Part shown: one piece after another, positions 35,915 through 45,768 of the stretch
Numbering within the stretch: position 1 is the stretch's first letter
Layout: the number at the start of each line of letters is the position of its first letter
Source of the DNA: Lachnospiraceae bacterium P6A3
Lineage (GTDB): Bacteria > Bacillota > Clostridia > Lachnospirales > Lachnospiraceae
Assembly: GCA_000702085.1 (NCBI GenBank)
Contig: JNKP01000004.1
Coordinates: 268,541-332,540 of the forward strand
Direction of reading: 5' to 3'
Length of the DNA: 64,000 nucleotides
Position numbers and translations under genes: made by a program
The notes under the pieces: model-generated
What the model was told of the DNA's origin: nothing
Database searches by the model: none
The model's input: only the letters and a program-made list of their open reading frames with translations

Positions 35915-37086
35915 GAGAACCTCTTGCAAAAAAAGTCGTCGAAATAAAGCCTTCGGGCATCAGAAAATTCTTTGATATAGTAAGCGAAATGAAAGACGCC
36001 ATTTCACTGGGCGTAGGTGAACCTGACTTCGATACTCCCTGGCATATAAGGGATGAGGGTATCTATGCTCTGGAAAAGGGCAGAACCTTTTATACTTCAA
36101 ATGCCGGACTTAAAGAGCTCAGGGTTGAAATTGCGGCATATCTGAAGCGTACACAGGATCTTAACTATGATCCCATAAGCGAGATACTTGTTACCGTCGG
36201 AGGATCCGAGGGTATCGATGTTGCACTCAGAGCAATGTGCGATCCCGGAGATGAGGTTCTCATCCCCCAGCCCAGCTATGTATCTTACGAGCCCTGTGCG
36301 GTACTGGCGGGTGCCAATCCCGTTATCATTAACCTCAAGCCCGAAAACGAGTTCAGACTCACCGCTCAGGAGATTGAGGAGGCTGTTACCGATAAGACCA
36401 AGATCCTGGTACTTCCTTTCCCCAACAATCCCACCGGCGCCATCATGGAAAAGAGTGACCTTGAGGCTATAAGAGAAGTCATTATAAAGCATGACCTCTA
36501 CGTAATCTCGGACGAGATCTACGGAGAACTTACATACAAGGGAAAGCATGTATCCATCGCAACCCTTCCCGGCATGAAGGAAAGAACCATTCTTATCAAC
36601 GGTTTTTCCAAAGCTTACGCAATGACCGGATGGAGACTCGGATATGCCTGCGGTCCCAAGAATATCCTTGCCCAGATGACCAAGATCCACCAGTTTGCGA
36701 TCATGTGCGCACCTACAACCAGCCAGTATGCTGCCGTTGAAGCTGTTAAGAACGGTGATCCCGATATTGCAAGGATGAGAGAAAGCTACAACATGAGAAG
36801 AAGATTCCTTCTCAATGCCTTCAGAGAGATGAATATCGAATGCTTTGAGCCCTTCGGAGCATTTTACGTATTCCCCTGCATCAAGGAATTCGGCATGACC
36901 AGTGATGAATTTGCCACCAGATTCCTGCAGGAAGAGAAAGTCGCAGCCGTTCCCGGAACCGCATTCGGAGACAGCGGAGAAGGCTATCTGAGAATATCCT
37001 ATGCATATTCTCTCGAAAGACTTGAAGAAGCTATGAAGAGATTTGCGCACTTTGTCGAGAAGCTGCGTGCCGAGAAGAACGCTTAA
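35911..37086 (+). CDS. PLP-dependent aminotransferase, class I/II
   Basis: The 391-residue fold-type I aminotransferase carries its PLP lysine at 234 (NGFSKAYAMTGWRLGY), with LVTVGGSEGIDVALRA near 92-107, PFPNNPTGA near 168-176 and SDEIYGEL. It resembles the aspartate/aromatic or alanine-type enzymes of Firmicutes. The exact substrate cannot be told by eye. ATG 35911 overlaps the lrp stop in ATGA. It precedes rsmA by 5 bases, an arrangement probably forming one message. Confidence 0.93.
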   Translation: MREPLAKKVVEIKPSGIRKFFDIVSEMKDAISLGVGEPDFDTPWHIRDEGIYALEKGRTFYTSNAGLKELRVEIAAYLKRTQDLNYDPISEILVTVGGSEGIDVALRAMCDPGDEVLIPQPSYVSYEPCAVLAGANPVIINLKPENEFRLTAQEIEEAVTDKTKILVLPFPNNPTGAIMEKSDLEAIREVIIKHDLYVISDEIYGELTYKGKHVSIATLPGMKERTILINGFSKAYAMTGWRLGYACGPKNILAQMTKIHQFAIMCAPTTSQYAAVEAVKNGDPDIARMRESYNMRRRFLLNAFREMNIECFEPFGAFYVFPCIKEFGMTSDEFATRFLQEEKVAAVPGTAFGDSGEGYLRISYAYSLERLEEAMKRFAHFVEKLRAEKNA

Positions 37087-37091
37087 GACAT

Positions 37092-37946
37092 ATGTCGAAT
37101 TCTAATCAAAAAAGTGCCACTATGAGTATCGTGCGAAAGCATGATATAAAGGCTCAAAAAAAATACGGTCAGAATTTCCTGACGGACGACGGTGTTCTTG
37201 ACGAAATAGTAGAGGCAGCAGGCGTCTGTGACAGGGATCATATTGTGGAAATAGGTCCCGGACTTGGAGCTCTGACAAAAAGACTTGCAGAAAAAGCGTC
37301 TCATGTCACGGCCATCGAGATAGATACGCAGATGATTCCCGTGTTGGATGAAGTCCTGGAAGGTTTCGATAATACCAGGGTAATCTGCGCCGATGTTCTC
37401 AAAACAGATATGAAGGAGATTGCGGATACATATCCCGGAGAGGATGTAAAGATCGTTGCAAATCTCCCTTATTACATCACCACTCCCATCGTCACATCCC
37501 TTCTGGAGAGCGGGATAAACTATAAGAGCATAACCGTTATGGTTCAGACCGAGGTGGCGGAGCGCATGCAGACCGGACCCGGATCCAAGGACTACGGAGC
37601 ACTGTCCCTTGCGGTTCAGTATTATTCAAAGCCCGAGATAATGATAGATGTTCCCCCCGAATGCTTTTATCCCATGCCCGGAGTAGGAAGCTCCGTAATA
37701 AGGCTGGATCTGTACGAAGAACCGCCCGTTAAGACCTCCGATCCCGCATTTATGTTCCGGATCATCAAAGCTTCTTTTATGCAGAGGCGTAAAACATTGC
37801 AAAATGCACTTCAGAATAACCCTGATACCAAAATATCCAGGGAAAAGACAGCCGGAGCTTTGGAAAAACTCGGACTTGATCCCATGATCAGGGGAGAGGC
37901 ACTTACTCTGGAGCAATTTGCCGCATTATCAGATCTTCTTGTATAG
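37092..37946 (+). CDS. rsmA: 16S rRNA dimethyladenosine transferase
   Basis: RsmA (KsgA) uses SAM to dimethylate two adjacent adenines in helix 45 near the 3' end of 16S rRNA. The 284-residue protein shows KKYGQNFLTD near 21-30, VEIGPGLGALTKRL near 54-67, and the catalytic NLPYYITTPI near 125-134. A longer N-terminal extension begins at ATG 37092. Another ATG at 37122 also fits, and neither has a clear ribosome site. It ends shortly before a strong terminator. Confidence 0.95.
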   Translation: MSNSNQKSATMSIVRKHDIKAQKKYGQNFLTDDGVLDEIVEAAGVCDRDHIVEIGPGLGALTKRLAEKASHVTAIEIDTQMIPVLDEVLEGFDNTRVICADVLKTDMKEIADTYPGEDVKIVANLPYYITTPIVTSLLESGINYKSITVMVQTEVAERMQTGPGSKDYGALSLAVQYYSKPEIMIDVPPECFYPMPGVGSSVIRLDLYEEPPVKTSDPAFMFRIIKASFMQRRKTLQNALQNNPDTKISREKTAGALEKLGLDPMIRGEALTLEQFAALSDLLV

Positions 37947-37972
37947 TGACCGTTATGTGTATAACCCTATAA

Positions 37973-38008
37973 ACACCGCGCAGGCAGTGGCTTTCGCGGT
38001 GTTTTTTT
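37973..38008 (+). terminator. Terminator after rsmA
   Basis: An 8-bp stem ACACCGCG/CGCGGTGT with a 14-base loop is followed by seven T. Confidence 0.9.
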
Positions 38009-38170
38009 ATGTTGTCACAGGCAAACATATCCACATTTGGTGTTCCAAATGTGGAAAAAACACAAAATATGGCTTGAGTTATAGACATAATCACACTAGT
38101 TATGGTACAATTTCGAAGATTGGATTAATAGATATTGTGGTTTATTTCTGTCTTTATCAGGGGTGGAACC

Positions 38171-40759
38171 GTGGATAAGTACGAATATAAAGTAAAATTA
38201 CAGGAAATAAACAATCTTATAGATGAAAAGAATTATTTCGATGCTGCAGCAATAGCGGATACCATCGATTGGGAGAAGAAGCCCGTTGAAACTCTTGTAC
38301 GTATAGGCGATCTCTACAGAAAAGTCATGAGATACGACGATGCCATCGATCTTCTCAGACTTGCTTACAGAAAGAGCCCCGAGAACAAGAATATCTGCTA
38401 TTACCTCTGCAAGCTCTATATCAAGAAAGAATATATAGTTCAGGCTGTTTACGCTTATAACGAATTTGAGAGAATCGCACGTGAGAACGATTCAAGAGTA
38501 TATAAGCTTAAGTATATGCGCGATCAGATGCTTCATGTTGAGATGGCTCAGAAGATCGAGACTCTCGAAACACTCAAGAAGCTCGAATATTCCGAAAAGT
38601 GGGCATATACCCTTGCATATCAGTATTATCTTGATGGCAGAGAAAACGACTGTGTAAGAGAATGCGATGAACTTATCGCAGCATTCGGTGACGGCAAATA
38701 TGTCTATGCCGCAATGCTCCTTAAGAAAAAATACAGAGAACTTGATCCCGCCCAGCAGAAGATATTCGATAACTGGAAAGAAGAAAAGAATGCGGTCAGG
38801 GCAGAGGAAGAAGCTCCCGCAAAGGACGAAATGACCGCGGATACCCGTGAGATCCCCAAGGCCGAAGAGGGCGCCACCAGAGAGATCACCGCGGAAGAGC
38901 TCAGTCAGATCAAAAACGCCGTTTCCACCGACACGGTTGTATATGATCCCGCCCAGATCCAGATGGCCCTCGAGAAGGTTAACCTTTCCGACGAGACCAG
39001 AATCTTCAAACCGATCGAGATACCCGCAGAGCCCGAAATACGTGTAAAGACCGTTGATGTAGGCAAATACAACACCATCGATCTTCAGAAAGCTCTCGCT
39101 TCCGCAGTAAGGGAAGTTGTCGGAGAACCTTCACAGAGCGATGTTACCAGAACTCTTATGGCTCCCATGATCGATCCCGATACCGGAAGCCTTGATAATC
39201 CCGAATTTGCCGAGCCCAGCGAGAAAGAGTACGACTATGATACTTCGGAAATTCCCGCAGATGAGGCTCCCGAGACAGTTTTTGCAGAGACCGGCGCGGT
39301 TTCCGCAGCTCCTTCGGAAGACGAGATCGAGGACGATTACACAAGAGCCATTCCCAATATAGAAGATTATCCCGCATTTGCGGCTCAGGAAGAAAAAGAG
39401 GCCGTATCGGAAAACGAGGAGCGTCTCGTGACCGAAGGTGAAGGCATCAATACATATTATCCCAAGGATATGTCACGCTACGAGCAGATGTCCGAAACCG
39501 GAGCCATAAGGTTCCGCGAAGCTGCTGCGGCTCAGCCTCCCGAGTCCATAGCCTCCGCTCTTTCACAGGGCGAGGACGGCCAGATAAAACTGGTTCTTCC
39601 CGATGATACCGAGATCACCAGGCAGATCACGGGTCAGATGAACATCGCCCAGGTTATGGAAGAGTGGGAAAACAGACAGGCGGAGCTTGAAAGAAGTCTT
39701 CAGGAAGAATTCCATGAACAGGTTAAGGAACAGACCGGAGAACTCTTTGATCATTTCGAGACCGAGATATTAAATTCCCTCCTCGAGGTACTCGAGAGAG
39801 AATCCGACGAAGAGGAAGAAGCAAGCCAGGCTATCTATGAAGGAAGAGTCAACGAGTTCGACGATCTACCCGATGAGGCAAAGCTTGAGACCGGTCTTAT
39901 CCCCGTAACCACGATTGCGGAACTTACCGAAAAAGAAGCGGATGACGAAGCAGCCAAGCAGCGTATCCGTGATAATCAGGAAAGAATCCGTCTGGTCGGT
40001 GAAGATGAGAGCATAAGAGATCTTACCAAAGAAGAAAAAGAACTCTTCGGACCTTATATTCAGAGCAGAGCAGCAAAGCGTCAGCTTGCAGTACTGCTGG
40101 ATTCCCTCAGCATGGCTTCTTATACCGGAAATGCCATTCTTGCGGGTGATGACGGAATCGATGTAGAGAATCTCGCCATCAGAATCCTGAAAGAAGTCAG
40201 AAACAGCGACCAGAACCTTACCGGAAAGGTTGCCCGTATCAAGGGTGAAAACCTCAACGGAAAGAGCATGGATGCTACCATGAAGCTCCTTGACGGCGGC
40301 GGGCTTATTATCAGCGATATTATTTCCATCACTCCCGAGACTGCGGAGAAACTCGAAAATGCACTCATGAAGGAAAACCAGGGCATGATCGTTATCCTGG
40401 CTGACAGAAAGAGAAGCGTCGAGAAGTTCATGGATATGTACCCGACTCTCTGCGAGATGTTCACCGCATACATGGAAGTAAAAGCTCTCAGCGAAAAGAA
40501 GCTTGTTGCTTTTGCCAAGAAATATGCGCGCGAGCGTGAATATGTGATCAACGAAATGGGAGAGCTTGCACTTCATACCCAGATATCTTTGAGACAGTCC
40601 AATGACCATGCGGTCACCGTAATGGAAGTCAAGAAGATCGTTGATGATGCCATTAAGCATGTTGAAAAGAAAACCGCCACACATTTCTTTGATATCCTGC
40701 TTGGAAAGCGGTATGATATAGAAGATATGATAATTCTCGGCGAAAGGGATTTTGCCTAG
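38171..40759 (+). CDS. TPR protein with degenerate AAA-like C-terminal domain
   Basis: The roughly 862-residue protein has three parts. Residues 1 to about 205 are TPR-like helices (YDDAIDLLRLAYRKSPENKNICYYLCKLYIKK). Residues about 205-560 are a highly acidic, low-complexity linker with repeated TREI/TRAI elements, ending in a coiled coil. Residues about 630-862 resemble the AAA ATPases of the CbbX/SpoVK group (LIISDI at the Walker B position, QGMIVILADRKRSVEKFMDMYPTL at the sensor 1 region), but the P-loop is replaced by AILAGDDGID and has no Lys. It is probably a scaffold without ATPase activity. GTG 38171 follows AGGGG. Confidence 0.72.
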   Translation: MDKYEYKVKLQEINNLIDEKNYFDAAAIADTIDWEKKPVETLVRIGDLYRKVMRYDDAIDLLRLAYRKSPENKNICYYLCKLYIKKEYIVQAVYAYNEFERIARENDSRVYKLKYMRDQMLHVEMAQKIETLETLKKLEYSEKWAYTLAYQYYLDGRENDCVRECDELIAAFGDGKYVYAAMLLKKKYRELDPAQQKIFDNWKEEKNAVRAEEEAPAKDEMTADTREIPKAEEGATREITAEELSQIKNAVSTDTVVYDPAQIQMALEKVNLSDETRIFKPIEIPAEPEIRVKTVDVGKYNTIDLQKALASAVREVVGEPSQSDVTRTLMAPMIDPDTGSLDNPEFAEPSEKEYDYDTSEIPADEAPETVFAETGAVSAAPSEDEIEDDYTRAIPNIEDYPAFAAQEEKEAVSENEERLVTEGEGINTYYPKDMSRYEQMSETGAIRFREAAAAQPPESIASALSQGEDGQIKLVLPDDTEITRQITGQMNIAQVMEEWENRQAELERSLQEEFHEQVKEQTGELFDHFETEILNSLLEVLERESDEEEEASQAIYEGRVNEFDDLPDEAKLETGLIPVTTIAELTEKEADDEAAKQRIRDNQERIRLVGEDESIRDLTKEEKELFGPYIQSRAAKRQLAVLLDSLSMASYTGNAILAGDDGIDVENLAIRILKEVRNSDQNLTGKVARIKGENLNGKSMDATMKLLDGGGLIISDIISITPETAEKLENALMKENQGMIVILADRKRSVEKFMDMYPTLCEMFTAYMEVKALSEKKLVAFAKKYAREREYVINEMGELALHTQISLRQSNDHAVTVMEVKKIVDDAIKHVEKKTATHFFDILLGKRYDIEDMIILGERDFA

Positions 40760-40781
40760 AAATATTTAAGGGGGTACCCGG

Positions 40782-42767
40782 ATGGCATCTGCTAAAGAAA
40801 CCAATAAGAAAACCGTAAAGCCTGCAAGTGCGGGCAAAACGTCTGCTAAAAAAACTCCTGCCGAGCCTGTCTCGGCAGAAGTTTTTATTTCCAAGGATGA
40901 TATGTATCTGTTTGGGCAGGGGACCCATTACGATATATACAAAAAACTCGGAGCACATCCTTCCGTAAAAGACGGAAAAAAAGGATATTATTTTGCAGTA
41001 TGGGCTCCCAATGCCCTTTCCGTACATGTAATCGGTTCCTGGAACGGCTGGAAGGAAGACGAGGGCGAGATGAAAAAACTCGGTCCCGTCGGAATCTGGG
41101 AAATCTTCCTCGAAGGCATAACCCCGGGACAGATGTACAAATTCCTGATCTATGCGGAAGACGGATCCAAGCTTTATAAAGCGGACCCCTACGCAAATCA
41201 GGCGGAGTTCAGACCCGGAACCGCATCCATCACCGCCGATCTTTCGCACTTTAAGTGGAGTGATGAGAAGTGGGAAAAGGAACGCGATAAGAAAGATCCT
41301 TATAAAGAGCCCATGGCAGTATACGAATGCCATATCGGATCTTTTATGAAGCATCCCAACGGAACGGAAGACGGATTCTACAACTACCGTGAGTTTGCAA
41401 CAAGGATCATCGAATATCTGAAAGAAATGAACTATACCCATATAGAACTTATGGGTATTGCGGAGCATCCCTTTGACGGTTCATGGGGATATCAGGTAAC
41501 GGGTTATTATGCACCCACTTCCCGCTACGGAACTCCCGAGGATTTCATGTATCTGATAAATGAGCTGCATAAAGCCGGAGTAGGAGTAATTCTCGACTGG
41601 GTTCCCGCTCATTTTGCCACCGATGCACACGGTCTCGGAAGATTCGACGGACAGTGCATTTATGAAGATCCCGATCCCAGAAGAGGAGAGCATCCCGACT
41701 GGGGAACCAAGATCTTCAATCTCGCAAAACCCGAGGTCAAAAACTTCCTGATCGCCAATGTTCTCTTTTGGCTGAGAGAATTCCATATAGACGGCATACG
41801 TGTTGATGCCGTAGCATCCATGCTCTATCTGGATTACGGCAAAAAGGACGGACAGTGGCTTCCCAACAAGTTCGGCGATAACAAGAACCTCGATGCCATT
41901 GTATTTTTCCAGCATTTGAATTCCGTGGTAAGAGGAACTTATCCCGGATTTATCACCATTGCGGAGGAGTCCACAGCTTGGCCTAATGTTACCGGTCCCA
42001 TCGGAACAAAGAGCCTCGGTTTTACATTCAAGTGGAACATGGGATGGATGCATGACTTCTGCGAATACATGAAGCTGGATCCCGTCATGAGAGGCGGTGC
42101 TCACCATACCATGACATTTGCCATGACCTACAACGAGAGTGAGCATTATATTCTTCCTCTTTCTCATGATGAGGTAGTTCATCTCAAATGTTCGATGGTT
42201 GAGAAAATGCCCGGCTACAAGATCGACAAATATGCCAACCTCAGGGTCGGATATACATACATGTTCGGACACTCCGGTAAAAAACTGCTTTTCATGGGAC
42301 AGGACTTCGGTCAGGAAAGAGAGTGGAGCGAAGCCAGAGAACTTGACTGGTTCCTTCTGGGCGAGAAAAACAATGCCGGCATGAAGGCGTATGTATCCGA
42401 ACTTCTCAAGATGTACAAAAAGTACCCCTGCCTTTATAAGATAGATGACAGCTGGGCAGGATTTGAATGGATGAATGCGGACGATGCCGACAGGAACATC
42501 TTCACATTTGTCAGAAGGGATGATTCCGGAAAGAAAAATCTCCTCTTTATCCTCAATATGTCCCCCATGAAATGGGAAAATTATCTTGTTCCCGTTCCGA
42601 AGGCGGGAGAATACAAGCTGATCCTCAACTCGGATGAGGACAGATTCGGCGGATTCGGAACATCCGCTCCCGAGAAGATCAAATCCGAAAAACAGCATCT
42701 TGTTCTTCAGGAGAATACAATTAAGCTCGATATGAATCCTTACAGCGCACTTGTCTATACTTTTTAA
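40782..42767 (+). CDS. glgB: 1,4-alpha-glucan branching enzyme
   Basis: GlgB makes the alpha-1,6 branches of glycogen. The 661-residue GH13 enzyme has a Lys/Ala-rich tail of about 35 residues at the N terminus. A CBM48 domain with YYFAVWAPNALSVHVIGSWNGW follows. Catalytic residues are Asp 342 in DGIRVDAVASML, Glu 395 in TIAEES and Asp 463 in SHDEVVH. ATG 40782 follows AAGGGGG. It is the only glycogen-synthesis gene here; the gene just upstream is the TPR/AAA-like protein, 22 bases away, so the two may be co-transcribed. Confidence 0.95.
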   Translation: MASAKETNKKTVKPASAGKTSAKKTPAEPVSAEVFISKDDMYLFGQGTHYDIYKKLGAHPSVKDGKKGYYFAVWAPNALSVHVIGSWNGWKEDEGEMKKLGPVGIWEIFLEGITPGQMYKFLIYAEDGSKLYKADPYANQAEFRPGTASITADLSHFKWSDEKWEKERDKKDPYKEPMAVYECHIGSFMKHPNGTEDGFYNYREFATRIIEYLKEMNYTHIELMGIAEHPFDGSWGYQVTGYYAPTSRYGTPEDFMYLINELHKAGVGVILDWVPAHFATDAHGLGRFDGQCIYEDPDPRRGEHPDWGTKIFNLAKPEVKNFLIANVLFWLREFHIDGIRVDAVASMLYLDYGKKDGQWLPNKFGDNKNLDAIVFFQHLNSVVRGTYPGFITIAEESTAWPNVTGPIGTKSLGFTFKWNMGWMHDFCEYMKLDPVMRGGAHHTMTFAMTYNESEHYILPLSHDEVVHLKCSMVEKMPGYKIDKYANLRVGYTYMFGHSGKKLLFMGQDFGQEREWSEARELDWFLLGEKNNAGMKAYVSELLKMYKKYPCLYKIDDSWAGFEWMNADDADRNIFTFVRRDDSGKKNLLFILNMSPMKWENYLVPVPKAGEYKLILNSDEDRFGGFGTSAPEKIKSEKQHLVLQENTIKLDMNPYSALVYTF

Positions 42768-42813
42768 GGTGCTTTTCGGAAACCCGTCAGGCAGGCTTTG
42801 GTTTCTTCGGGGT

Positions 42814-42840
42814 TAAGAAAAAGGAAAAATTGGCCGAAAT
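42814..42840 (+). promoter_or_regulatory. Sigma-28 (SigD-type) flagellar promoter
   Basis: TAAG at 42814-42817, exactly 15 bases, then GCCGAAAT at 42833-42840. This matches the motility sigma consensus TAAA-N15-GCCGATAT at 10 of 12 positions. It lies upstream of the DUF6240-like gene, flagellin and fliS, which have no other evident promoter. Confidence 0.78.
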
Positions 42841-42843
42841 TAT

Positions 42844-42873
42844 AGGTGAGTGCATGGACGCACTCACCTTTTG
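42844..42873 (+). terminator. Hairpin after glgB and at the 5' end of the flagellar message
   Basis: A perfect 10-bp stem (AGGTGAGTGC with GCACTCACCT) has the six-base loop ATGGAC, followed by TTTTGGTTTG. It can end glgB transcripts. It also falls at the expected start of the sigma-28 transcript, with GGA in the loop as in CsrA targets. Confidence 0.75.
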
Positions 42874-42921
42874 GTTTGTTTGGGACGGATCCCCTGATTG
42901 ATATGATTGGGAGATTTGATT

Positions 42922-45768
42922 TTGAAGATAACATTCGAAGGACAGGATAATTCCACCGCGATCAAATATATAAATACGGCTAATTCAGGGAATCGGAAAT
43001 CCGCAGAGGTATCCGCTTCCCCTGAAAGTATGTCCGCACTTGTGGATATCGGAACCTCTCAGATCACTCATGGCGGTGACGGAAAACACACTCTTCTTGC
43101 GGGTATCAAGAAAGACGCCGCAGCTTCCGAAGCAGGAGTACTCAGCGACTACCGTGTTGTAATGGCCCACACCATGTCGGGAGATGACCTCAGGAAAGCT
43201 TCCGAAGACGGTTTCAACCTTAAGGATATGAATTCATCGGATTCCGTGACCATACTTGATAAGGTTAAGGCTGAAGCCGCAAAGGGCGGAACCGTGATTG
43301 AAGGATTCAATGACGATCTTGATGACAGCATCCTTGAAAGTACGGGGAATGCAGGTCTTGAGAGTGTCATTAAAAATGCCCTTATGGCAGAAGATCTCCC
43401 CCTGACCGAAGAGAATATCAAAGACATTCGAAATACCGTTTCACTGGTTTCCGGACTTGAAAAGCCCGCAGAGAGTGAAGTGGCATATATGATAGAAAAC
43501 GAACTGATGCCCACCGTCAGGGATTTTTATGTTGCAAAGAACGCTGCGCCTGCTTTTATCAATCAAAAGACCGTTTCGGAAGACCTCGATTCTCCCGAAA
43601 TGAAGAATATTAAAGAGAGCATGAAGGAAGCGGGAGAAGTACTTGATGATCCCGAAGAAGGCTTCGAAAGGGCAAAGTGGCTCTTTGACAGATCTCTTCC
43701 CGTAACAACCGAAAATATAATAAGATCCAAAACCATCGATGAGATCGAATTCCCCGTTTCGACCCAAAAGGCAGCAAAGGCTGCGGCTCGTGCCATTGCA
43801 GAAGGCTATAAAGCCGAAGACGCCGACCTGTCCGGTAAACCCGGAATATATGAGCAGGCTGCTGAAGTTTACGAAAAGTATTTTTCCGAAGGTATAGAAA
43901 AGCCTGAGGATATTACATGGCAGAGAAAGATTCAGGAGATCAGACTTTCAATGACCGCAGAGGTCAATATTGAGCTGATCAGAAGCGGATTTGCCATCGA
44001 TACCGCTCCCATCGAGGAGCTTTTGAATGAGCTTAAGATTGCCGAACAGGCAGTTGCCATAAAGTATTTCCCCGAGACCGCGGGCCCTAACGATCATGGT
44101 GACAATGCACCCGGAATGAGTATCGGTTCACCCGAGGATGCGGTCAAGGCATACAGACTCATGAATGCCGTCAATGAGGCGGTATCCGAACTGGCCGATG
44201 CACCCGCATCATCCCTTGGAATGTTTACCGTAAGAGTTCCCGCAGAGGTGGCTTTCGGCGAGTTCGAAGAGATAGCGCTCGGCGAAAAAGACCGCATGCA
44301 GAGGGCAGGCGAAAGCTATGAAGCTCTCATGACTCAGGTTCGTCCCGACCTCGGAGACAGAATTTCAAAGGCGTTTGCGAATGTCGACTCCCTGATCTCC
44401 GAAATGGGTCTCGATCTTAACGAGGAAAACAGAAGACATGTCAGGATCCTTGCGTATAACCGCATGGAGATAAGCGTAGAAAATATCGATAAAGTAGCCG
44501 AAGCGGATAAGGCCGTTACCGATGTTATAGGCAAAATGAGGCCCGCAGCTGTTCTCGACATGATCAGAAACGGCATCAATCCTCTTGAGAAGACCTTTGA
44601 TGAGATAAACGAATTCCTCGATGAGAGAGTCGTAAGAACCGGAGGATACGAGAAGGCATCCGAAAACTACGCGCAGTTTTTATACGCCCTTGATAAAAAC
44701 AAAGAGATAACCCGTGAAGAAAGAGATTCCTTCATAGGTATCTACAGAATGATCAATAAGATAGAGAGCAAGGACGGCGCTGCGGTAGGCGCGGTTCTCG
44801 AAACCGGAAGTGCTCTTGATTTCTCAAGCCTCCTTACGGCTGTCAGAAGTTCAAGATTTAAGGGAATGGACGTTAAGGTGGACGAAAACACCGGTCTTTC
44901 GGAAGTCCGGACCGTCGGAAAGAGCATTACAGATCAGATAATGGCTTCTTTTGCGGGAGAAAGCGGTGATTATTTCGAAAAAGAAGCGGAAGATATCAGG
45001 AAAGCGGCGCTTGCAGGCAGAGAAAGCCTGGAGCTTATGCAGGAAGCTAAGCTCCCCGAGACTCCCGCCAACATAAATGCCGCAGAAAACCTTCTTTCTG
45101 CGGATGATGACTTCTACAAAGCTCTTTCCGGAGAAAAGAAAAAGCAGGGCCGTGAGGATAACAGGCTTAAAAAGCTGGAAGAAAAAGCCATGGATATGCT
45201 TTCGGGATCCGGGGAAGAGGATGCATATAAGGATCTTATGGAATCGGCGGCCGCACTTGCCACGGAGATGACCTTTGATGCCGGTTCCGTGATAGATGTC
45301 AAAGCAATGCAGCAGGTTAATAAGCAGATCTCGGTAGCTGTAAAGGCTGCGGATGAAGGTCTGGAGGAGTATTTTATCCCCGTTGAGATAGGAGGAGAGC
45401 TTTCCAAGGTCAGAGTATCCTTCAAGGGCTCCGGAGACGGCTCATCCTATGCCGATATCACCTTTGGTACACCCGGAGGAGCTCAGTGCAGGGCTCATAT
45501 CGAGGTATCCGAAAAGGCGGTGGGCGGTTTTATCTCCGTAAATTCCGATGACGATATTAAGAAATTGACCTTGGTTTCCGATATATTTATTGCAGACTTA
45601 AAGAGTCAGGGCTTTGATACCTCCGCAGGGATCGGAGTGGTCAGAGCAGATCAACCTACCGGCACGGATGCCGGTATCTACAGACGGGAAGGAGCCGGTC
45701 GTAAGGAGCTGTTCGGGATTTCAAGGGATTTCCTGAAGGCAGTCAAGGAGAGCTACAATGAGAATTAA
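42922..45768 (+). CDS. Large DUF6240-like protein, FliK-like candidate
   Basis: The 948-residue soluble protein is rich in Ala, Glu and Asp and mostly helical. No signal peptide or membrane helix is present. It has repeated stretches of the form LPLTEENIKDIRN, LPVTTENIIRS and LPETPANINAAE, each about 60 or more residues apart. The last 130 residues (VEIGGELSKVRVSFKG, then ISVNSDDDIKKL) look like the C-terminal domain of hook-length control protein FliK. DUF6240 is my best recollection of the family. TTG 42922 is the best start, 8 bases after GGAG. It overlaps flagellin by 11 bases. Function inferred only from context and tail. Confidence 0.65.
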   Translation: MKITFEGQDNSTAIKYINTANSGNRKSAEVSASPESMSALVDIGTSQITHGGDGKHTLLAGIKKDAAASEAGVLSDYRVVMAHTMSGDDLRKASEDGFNLKDMNSSDSVTILDKVKAEAAKGGTVIEGFNDDLDDSILESTGNAGLESVIKNALMAEDLPLTEENIKDIRNTVSLVSGLEKPAESEVAYMIENELMPTVRDFYVAKNAAPAFINQKTVSEDLDSPEMKNIKESMKEAGEVLDDPEEGFERAKWLFDRSLPVTTENIIRSKTIDEIEFPVSTQKAAKAAARAIAEGYKAEDADLSGKPGIYEQAAEVYEKYFSEGIEKPEDITWQRKIQEIRLSMTAEVNIELIRSGFAIDTAPIEELLNELKIAEQAVAIKYFPETAGPNDHGDNAPGMSIGSPEDAVKAYRLMNAVNEAVSELADAPASSLGMFTVRVPAEVAFGEFEEIALGEKDRMQRAGESYEALMTQVRPDLGDRISKAFANVDSLISEMGLDLNEENRRHVRILAYNRMEISVENIDKVAEADKAVTDVIGKMRPAAVLDMIRNGINPLEKTFDEINEFLDERVVRTGGYEKASENYAQFLYALDKNKEITREERDSFIGIYRMINKIESKDGAAVGAVLETGSALDFSSLLTAVRSSRFKGMDVKVDENTGLSEVRTVGKSITDQIMASFAGESGDYFEKEAEDIRKAALAGRESLELMQEAKLPETPANINAAENLLSADDDFYKALSGEKKKQGREDNRLKKLEEKAMDMLSGSGEEDAYKDLMESAAALATEMTFDAGSVIDVKAMQQVNKQISVAVKAADEGLEEYFIPVEIGGELSKVRVSFKGSGDGSSYADITFGTPGGAQCRAHIEVSEKAVGGFISVNSDDDIKKLTLVSDIFIADLKSQGFDTSAGIGVVRADQPTGTDAGIYRREGAGRKELFGISRDFLKAVKESYNEN

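Noticed and set aside
36097..37050. 317-residue minus-strand reading opposite the aminotransferase
   Set aside because: Shadow frame of a conserved PLP enzyme; no supporting signals.
41481..42698. 405-residue minus-strand reading opposite glgB
   Set aside because: Shadow of glgB, whose catalytic residues are all present on the plus strand.
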